Below, one piece after another: positions 1 to 6,238 of a DNA stretch of 13,542 bases. The position numbers and the translations under genes are program-made. This stretch comes from Coemansia sp. RSA 922. Its lineage: Eukaryota; Kickxellomycota; Kickxellomycetes; Kickxellales; Kickxellaceae. Below the pieces are notes generated by a model. It saw only the letters and a program-made list of their open reading frames with translations. It made no database searches and was not told where the DNA came from. Each line of letters starts with the position of its first letter. Within the stretch, counting starts at the first letter, position 1. Location: positions 1-13,542 of the forward strand of contig JANBQS010000686.1 of assembly GCA_027577415.1 (NCBI GenBank), given 5' to 3'.

Positions 1-125
1 ACATCATGCTGCGCTCAGCATCGGCTTACGCACGATCAGGCGCATCTCCGTAGAATATTCGATTGCGAGGGGTGCAGGAGAGGAGACAATGTGGCGCCAG
101 ATACGCTCCCCAAAAAAACACCAAG
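1..125. other. 3' flank of the AAA gene
   Basis: These bases follow the TGA stop (126-128) of the AAA gene. On the plus strand two frames stay open from base 1 to about 157 and 174, so the tail of a convergent neighbour could overlap here, but nothing recognisable is encoded. Confidence 0.4.
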
Positions 126-2894
126 TCAGCGCAGACCAGCATCCAAACAGTGCGTAAAGTCGGTCTCGGCCACCTAATATTTAGTAGTGTTTTTTTTAGT
201 TGGACACTGGTAATTTAGCACTACAAACATAATGTTCGTTGGGGAGTGTAATACAGCAATACTTACAGCTTGAGACTCGATGTTTCTTCGCAAGGAATTC
301 AGAGCCGCCTCACGACACAAGTTTGCCAAGTCTGCACCTACAAAAAATAAATAAATCAATCAATGGCCCGGGATGTACTCACGCCAAGCAAAAGAGCTCA
401 ATTGTGTTAGCTTCTCGAGGATATTCTAGAAGTCATCTCTCGACAATAGGGAATGGCTTGCAGCTTACCTGTATACCCCACAGTGCGCCCAACAATCAGG
501 CTGACAAAGCCAGTGTTCGCCAGTATCGCTGCCGTAGCTGGCGTCTGCTTCAAGTACCCGGTTAGTATCGCCTCACGCTGCTACCAAATATCAACCAAAA
601 AACAATGGCACTAGTGGTTAGCAATAACGGCTAGAGCATAACGTTGGTAATTGTAAAGGCGGCACACGCTCCCCCAACGCTTTACTAAGGGTTTTCCATA
701 TTTGCTTTACAGTGGCCCGTTCTAGACAGAATTAGTGCACCAGCAAGGCAGATCTGTTGGGATAGAGCTGAGGGGGTGTGTGTTTTCTCAGCTCAGTGGA
801 ATGACACTGACAAAGCAGTTTCTAGGGAAGAGCTGCGGCCAGTAAGTTGCGATCCCTTTTCCCCCTGTCAAACAAATAACAGCAACAACAAAAAAGATGA
901 GGACGCACGCGATTGACATCCCAAGGGCTCATTCCGCGACTGAGATCCACAAGCCAAGGATCAGAGCTCGACAAAGGGGAGGGGATTCACGCTTGTTAGC
1001 AAAAGGGACATGTAAAAATTTCGCAATCAACTGACCTGTGCATCTGGTCTGGACAGGCCGACGTGGACATCCAGTCTCCCTGGACGCAATAATGCGGGAT
1101 CTACGATATGCGGACGACTGGTCACTACATTACATTACAGAATTGCAACTTTAGAAACACAGGGGGAAAAGAAAGTTCTTTCAGAAGCAAACGCTACCAT
1201 GTCATCAAATCATCCCAGCCTTGACTTACCTGCTAGAACAAATACACCAGGTGCGTGCGGTGGTTTTCCAGAGTGTGCGCCAAATCCGTCCATTTCTAAC
1301 GCCAAAAATACGAGAGAAAAAAGGAGCAAAAGGCGGAGCAGCCATCAATCACATGCCATTGCTGAAATTAGTGTCCATATGCCTGTCTACATTCGTACAA
1401 AGAATGACCGAAGAAAGGTGTGGAAAAATGTCGGCAATCTCGCCATGTATCTGTTTCGAGTTGTAAGGCCGCGTGAGCAAACAAAATAAGGACTAGTTGC
1501 TGAATCGTTTGGAAACATTGTCACAGATGTCTAAAAAAGTATTCACAAACACACTCACGCGCCCATGCCCCCTTCGCAAAGACATGACGCAATATGACGC
1601 TCAATCGAAATTTCCTAAAATGGTACTTACCTACGAGCAGACTCGTCACAATCCGATCGCTAGTATTCTCCGACGACTGACTAGTTCCTCGCCGCGGCGC
1701 AAGCGCATCAATCTACACCAAGCATAATCTTTACTAAATCGATTAGCAATTGCCTCACAGTCATCCTTTACTCGGCAAGCAAGGCCTGGTACTTACGTGG
1801 TCAAATAGCAATACGCACGGTGCGCTCTTGCGCGCCTGGGCAAACAATCCCGCTATGGCCTTTTCCGACTCTCCTACGATCATTGAGCGCATTTGCGAGG
1901 CATCTACCCAGATCGCATTGATGGCAAGCTCGTTGGCAACTGCGCAGCACAGCATAGACTTTCCAGTTCCTGTCGGCCCGTAGATCAAGGCGCCACGAGG
2001 TGGATCCACTTGCATTTCCTGGTACTTTTCGGGATGCAACAGTGGCTCAACGACTAGTGAGCGCACGCGAGCGATGGTCTGATCCAGGCCAAATATATCA
2101 GCAAACGCCACGCGCGGGATCTTTGACTGAAACGAGCTGAGATTCGATGGCTTGACCGTCTCCACCATGGCTAGGACATTATCTGCTGTTGCGTCGCCCT
2201 TGTACTCCATAAAGACCCGTAGACAGAGACTCTGCAGGTCGGCTGGAGTGAATCCGTGCGCTCGCTTGGCAATGGCGTCAACGTCTTCTGTCTGCGATAT
2301 TTGACTGAATTTGCCTAGCATGATGCGTAGTACCGCGGCACGAGCAGCGGAGTCACCTAGGTGTATATCGATAACTGAGTCCAGTCTACCCGACCGCCTC
2401 AACTCCTTTGGCACTGCCGTTAGTCGGCTGGTAGTGCCTACAACAAACACGTCGCCACATGTGCTTATGCAGTCCAGCAACAGGGAAAACATGCGCGCTT
2501 CCATTGTGTCTGATCGCTTCGATCCAGACAATACGTCGATTTCTTCTAGGACCAGTACTCGCTTATTATCGCTCTCATTTGGACCTGCTTTAGTGCCGCC
2601 AAAGCATTCGAGCAAACTCGCCTCGCTCTTTCCTTGATCGGCAAAGAAGAGATCAGGGCAGTGCACTACGCGGAACGGCAGCCCAGAGCAACGAGCAAAT
2701 ACTGTAGCTAGCTTGGTCTTTCCACAGCCAGGTATTCCGCTGAGGATAACTCCAGACGGCGCTACACTCGCATATCGCCGATGTGAGGTCGTCCCTCTGA
2801 CAAAGTCGGCGTATCGACTGAGGAGCTGATCAACTGTGTCGTCTATGCCGCCTACCTCGCGCACAATAGCATTGTAGGTCGCCGAGTAGTCCAT
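126..2894 (-). CDS. Tandem AAA+ ATPase, AFG2/SPATA5-like (type II AAA), seven exons
   Basis: Exons rebuilt by hand (minus strand): 2894-1797, 1712-1631, 1295-1230, 1124-1036, 577-469, 337-267, 173-126. They join in frame to 521 codons (520 residues). Donors are GTAAGT (four times), GTCAGT and GTAAGC; acceptors are TAG or CAG. D1: Walker A GIPGCGKT (53-60), Walker B VLVLEEID (ending at 120), TTSR sensor (154-157), arginine fingers RRSGR (166-170). D2: Walker A GPTGTGKS (306-313), Walker B LLFDHID (362-368), DPALLRPGR (424-432), GADLANLCREAAL in the lid (482-494). Relatives of this family unfold or remodel protein complexes, for example in ribosome maturation. At 520 residues it is much shorter than AFG2/SPATA5 (about 750-900) because no N domain precedes D1. 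Start chosen at the ATG at 2894, just before D1; an in-frame ATG at 3050 would add 52 residues including a hydrophobic stretch. The exact orthologue (SPATA5, SPATA5L1 or other) is not settled. Confidence 0.85.
578..1035 (-). other. Intron 4 of the AAA gene (458 nt), with an internal inverted repeat
   Basis: Donor GTCAGT at 1035; acceptor is the tandem TAGCAG ending at 578. The join ...LSRPDAQ-REAILTGYL... fits the AAA lid without a gap. This is the longest intron in the window. It carries a perfect 8-bp inverted repeat, GAGCTGAG (765-772) and CTCAGCTC (787-794), around a 14-nt GT/T-rich loop. I found no convincing snoRNA boxes or coding exon inside. Confidence 0.82.
1296..1630 (-). other. Intron 2 of the AAA gene (335 nt)
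   Basis: Donor GTAAGTACC at 1630 and acceptor GTTAG ending at 1296. The flanking codons join as ...SLLV-E-MDGF..., which is continuous with the AAA D2 pattern, so no exon is hidden here. I see no RNA gene or repeat inside it. The other short introns are 1713-1796, 1125-1229, 338-468 and 174-266. Confidence 0.85.
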
Positions 2895-3230
2895 CTCCAA
2901 CGGCTTAATATATAAATAAACAATAGATAAGATGAGTATGACGACAGAAATTCGGTGGCAAAGCATCGGCACGCGCCACGCCCAGACGCTAGTAACGTGG
3001 TCCCCAAAGCCTACTGCGCTTTGATTGAGGGGAGTGGGACTCGGTATCATGTGACTGTCTTTTTTTTTGCAGTGCCAAGACTTACTCAAAGCCCGCCTTT
3101 GCCGCCACGACGGCTTTCGCCTTTCTTCTTCGCTGCTTTTCTCATGTCTTGCTAATTACTACTACTATTATCGGCTATACCTTTTTCACTTTCACATATA
3201 CCTAGCCATTCAAATTATACTTATATTGTC
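2895..3230. promoter_or_regulatory. Divergent promoter between the AAA gene and the TBC gene
   Basis: 336 bp separate two head-to-head start codons. An AT-rich stretch (about 2907-2925) lies just upstream of the AAA start. A pyrimidine-rich and AT-rich leader (about 3110-3230) precedes the TBC start. A tiny upstream reading frame, ATG TCT TGC TAA, sits at 3144-3155 and would be in the TBC leader if transcription starts before it. No strong canonical TATA box is placed at the usual distance for either gene. The minus-strand frame stays open to about 3089, so an upstream AAA start at 3050 cannot be excluded. Confidence 0.6.
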
Positions 3231-5864
3231 ATGGGCGGAGGACCAGTTGAAGCCACGTCGCCCGAGTTCTCGGATTATTGCATAGTCAGCGAAGTAGCCA
3301 GCGTGAGGCTGCTGTACTCTAAGAGCAAGGTTTATGTTTACCGCTCGACTGACAAGAGGGAGCGCATCTCGGGCTTTATTTGCATCGTACAAGGCCCCGA
3401 CGGTCAGTACTACGTCGCCTGGACGCCCGAGGCACTGCTTTCAGAGCACGACAGAGAGTCATATGTGCAGGTCGAGCTTTGTCCAAACTTTTCCAACCAG
3501 GGCAACGCCGCTGCCAATACGGGTACAGAGGATGGAGCGCAGGTCTCGATCAGCATGCTGTCAGACGATAGCAGCATCCTGGTGTCAACAGAGCCACTGA
3601 GCCATGCGAGCTCCATCTCGGCCGTTGCAAACTACGCATTCTGCAAGCCCGTTGGTGACGTGTCCTCGTTGCTGATCCACCCGCCGTCACTGACGCAGTG
3701 GTACGGTTCAGTTATCCTCAATATGGTCGACGGCACTTCGCTTGCTCCCATGTGGTTCCATGACGACGAATCGGCCAGCACGATGCTTGGAATGACTAGG
3801 CATTGGGGAGGCGACGAGCTGCTGGTGTGGCTAGCTCACGCAGTCTCTATAGAGCGCTCACTGGACGATCCAAATCGCTACGAGCTGCGCGAGTCAAAGT
3901 CACCTCATATCATCCTTAGTGCATCAGCCACGCCCAATGCTTCTGTGCTGCTACAAGCCTCGCAAGGACAGCGCACTTCTCGGTCGGAGCCGCTTGCCGG
4001 CTTGCAGAGAGCTGATGCTCAAGGCAGTAATGCATCCGATATCCTTGACTCGGCGATGAGCGGCAACATGGACCCACTTATGCACCAAGTCAAGGAGCTG
4101 CGCTGGGGCATACTCGAGCGGTTCTCGCGTATTACTCGCACAGTAAAGGACGCAGCGACGTCTTTCATCGACACGCCTGTTGGCCGCCAGGTCGCCCCTT
4201 ACATCCCGCCATCGCTTAGCGGTCTTGGCTACGCACAGTCTGCTGCTGGAAGCTTGGTAAAGGAGTATGAGGGCGCGCGCATCTACTTGGCAAAGTGGGC
4301 GGCTCAGCACATAATCGACCAGCAGCACGAGGACGGCGAGCGCGAGTCTCAGATGGCCGCTTCAGGCGAACGTCGCAAGTCGCGGGACATGGGTCCAATG
4401 AGCATCTGGGAGGAGTGGATTACCGAGAATGGCGACTTGGGTGCTTTCGAGGTTATTACTACAAACCAAACTGCCAACTTGCCTCAACCCATTCGGACAC
4501 GTCCTCCGCTGTCTGCCGAGCAGTGGTTTGGATTCTTTGAGCCTGCCTCGGGCGCCACGAACCCCGAATTTAGGTTGTTGGCCAGCTCTGATGACGTTCG
4601 CAAGGCTATATTCGCTGGCGGCATAGAGGAGGATATGCGGCCCATGGTGTGGAAGTACCTGTTGGAGATCTACCCCTGGGGATGCAGCGAGCAAGAGCGC
4701 AAGGACATTGACAAGGACCGCGCTGAGCAATACTGGATCTTGAAAGACAAGTGGCTAAGCGAGCCCGAACTGAAGACATCCGACGACTTTATCGAGCAGA
4801 GCAGCCGCATCGAAAAGGACGTGCTGCGCACAGACCGCACACTGCCTCTGTTTGCTACTGACTCTGTATATGGCGGCGACGACGAGGCCAACTTGGCTGC
4901 ACATGGCCTGCCAGGCTCGAGCGCCAGCTTGGAGCAGATGAAAGACATCTTGATGACTTTCCACTACTACGATATGGCGACACTGGGCTACGTTCAGGGA
5001 ATGTCAGACTTGCTTGCGCCGATCTACTCGGTGTACCAGGACGAGCCATCGACGTTCTGGGCGTTCACAGCTTTTATGAAGCGTATGCGCTCGCACTTCC
5101 TTCGCGACCAAACTGGGATGCAAGACGAGCTCACCACGATGGCGCACTTGGTCGAAATTGCCAATCCGCGGTTGTTTAGGCACTTGGAAAAGTGCGACGC
5201 ATCAAACATGTTTTGCTGCTACCGCTGGCTGCTGATCTGGTTCAAGCGCGAGTTCAGCTTTGAGAACATCTTGCGGCTGTGGGAGGTTCTGTGGACCGAT
5301 TACTTGACCGATCGCTTTGTGCTGTTTGTCGCCCTGGCCATTTTGCAGCGTCACGCCGATGTCATCATGGACCATCTCTTGTCGCCGGAAGAAGTGCTAA
5401 AGTATGTACAGGATCTTTCAGAGACGATCGACTTGAACGACGCGCTCAAGGGTGCCGAGATGTGCTTCTACAAGGTCCGCTATCGCGTACAAGTTGTCGA
5501 GCAAGCTCGTAGGGAGCGCAATTTGCCCCTCTTTGCCATTTCCAACATTGTCGCCAACACTAGCGAGGCTGAAGCCGAGTCAAGTGCGATCCCTGTCGCC
5601 GAGCGGTCTGGCGCACCAATTGATCCGGAAGTACCGCTAATATCATTCGAGTGGGAGGAGCCTGTCGTCAGTACCAGCACTTCGGAGGAGCCCTCTCCAG
5701 CTCTGGGCGGCGAGGCAAACAGCAATGAGCGCACTCCCGATTCTTCTACAGAGGACAACGTAAGCAAGAAAGCTGGCAAGGAGCGGGCTCCAGATGCCGT
5801 TGTTGCTCTCCCAGAGATATCTGAATCAGTTCACAACATCTTTGCTCGTGGATCCAAGTTCTGA
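3231..5864 (+). CDS. GYP7: Rab GTPase-activating protein, Gyp7/TBC1D15-like
   Basis: 877 residues in one exon. Proteins of this family speed GTP hydrolysis by Ypt7/Rab7-type GTPases on vacuolar and late endosomal membranes. The N-terminal part (about 25-210) matches the Rab-binding region found before the TBC domain in Gyp7 and TBC1D15/17, beginning with LLYSKSKVYVYRSTDKRERI and ending in the SLLIHPPSLTQWYGSVIL and LAPMWFH stretches. The TBC domain spans about 463-750. Both catalytic fingers are present: arginine finger IEKDVLR (R533) and glutamine finger YVQG (Q589). Other TBC marks are RPMVWKYLLEIYPW (470-483), RWLLIWFKREF (665-675) and LWEVLW (683-688). A Ser/Glu-rich tail (about 775-877) is probably disordered. 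The start is the first in-frame ATG after an AT-rich leader, MGGGPVEATS. The middle (about 235-385) is low in similarity and contains a possible amphipathic stretch. The family call is firm; the Rab target is inferred. Confidence 0.93.
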   Translation: MGGGPVEATSPEFSDYCIVSEVASVRLLYSKSKVYVYRSTDKRERISGFICIVQGPDGQYYVAWTPEALLSEHDRESYVQVELCPNFSNQGNAAANTGTEDGAQVSISMLSDDSSILVSTEPLSHASSISAVANYAFCKPVGDVSSLLIHPPSLTQWYGSVILNMVDGTSLAPMWFHDDESASTMLGMTRHWGGDELLVWLAHAVSIERSLDDPNRYELRESKSPHIILSASATPNASVLLQASQGQRTSRSEPLAGLQRADAQGSNASDILDSAMSGNMDPLMHQVKELRWGILERFSRITRTVKDAATSFIDTPVGRQVAPYIPPSLSGLGYAQSAAGSLVKEYEGARIYLAKWAAQHIIDQQHEDGERESQMAASGERRKSRDMGPMSIWEEWITENGDLGAFEVITTNQTANLPQPIRTRPPLSAEQWFGFFEPASGATNPEFRLLASSDDVRKAIFAGGIEEDMRPMVWKYLLEIYPWGCSEQERKDIDKDRAEQYWILKDKWLSEPELKTSDDFIEQSSRIEKDVLRTDRTLPLFATDSVYGGDDEANLAAHGLPGSSASLEQMKDILMTFHYYDMATLGYVQGMSDLLAPIYSVYQDEPSTFWAFTAFMKRMRSHFLRDQTGMQDELTTMAHLVEIANPRLFRHLEKCDASNMFCCYRWLLIWFKREFSFENILRLWEVLWTDYLTDRFVLFVALAILQRHADVIMDHLLSPEEVLKYVQDLSETIDLNDALKGAEMCFYKVRYRVQVVEQARRERNLPLFAISNIVANTSEAEAESSAIPVAERSGAPIDPEVPLISFEWEEPVVSTSTSEEPSPALGGEANSNERTPDSSTEDNVSKKAGKERAPDAVVALPEISESVHNIFARGSKF

Positions 5865-5997
5865 AAGTGGATCTAGCTTTCTTTTCTTAGTAAATATATC
5901 TTTTTTATCAGTATCTGATCCGGTTTTGATCCAGATGAGAGGACAGGTTTCATATAAAATAATCTTGATCTTATCGCACGATCGTGTAGAGTACAAA

Positions 5998-6003
5998 AAT
6001 AAA
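5998..6003 (+). terminator. AATAAA polyadenylation signal candidate of the TBC gene
   Basis: A canonical AATAAA lies 134 nt after the TBC stop codon in an AT-rich stretch, before a T-rich run near 6040. Its position fits a fungal 3' untranslated region. The cleavage site itself cannot be read from sequence. Confidence 0.5.
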
Positions 6004-6069
6004 TGTATTCCTTCTTGCACCACTCCAATTCTTATATATTTTTTCTGAAATTCCGATAATGCAGCTGCA

Positions 6070-6093
6070 AGACACTACTTTAGAGTAGTGTCT
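6070..6093. repeat. Perfect 10-bp inverted repeat with a 4-nt loop
   Basis: AGACACTACT (6070-6079), loop TTAG, AGTAGTGTCT (6084-6093). Every base of the arms pairs. It sits between two convergent genes, so it could fold in the 3' end of either transcript. Confidence 0.85.
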
Positions 6094-6238
6094 GAAGACT
6101 AAAAAGAGGTATAGAGAGGCTTGTTGGTGCTGATATAAAAAAGTAAGAGATGATATGAATGAGTGAAGAAATGAAATGAAATGCTAATATGGAGGTTTGC
6201 TGAGTATGTAGTGTTTGCTGAACGGTGCTTCGCCTCGC

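Larger units (their letters stand above)
5865..6238. other. Convergent 3' intergenic region (374 bp)
   Basis: This holds the 3' ends of the TBC gene (plus) and the repeat-rich membrane protein gene (minus). It is AT-rich and contains the AATAAA above, a perfect hairpin at 6070-6093 and three tandem GAAAT units at 6168-6182. No reading frame here looks real. Confidence 0.7.

Noticed and set aside
1..174. Plus-strand frames open from base 1 (to about 157 and 174), possible tail of a convergent gene
   Set aside because: They overlap the last AAA exon on the other strand, are too short, and encode nothing recognisable.
1184..1210. C/D snoRNA-like boxes (TTGATGA and CTGA on the minus strand) in intron 3
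   Set aside because: The boxes are under 25 nt apart, with no room for a guide, and no terminal stem or C'/D' pair is visible.
3051..3089. AAA protein start at 3089
   Set aside because: That codon is TTG. The first in-frame ATG is at 3050, and the ATG at 2894 is the one directly before the conserved D1 domain.
3951..5209. Several minus-strand frames of 60-125 codons inside the TBC gene
   Set aside because: They are antisense shadows of a well-supported coding region with a codon bias that keeps the reverse frame open.
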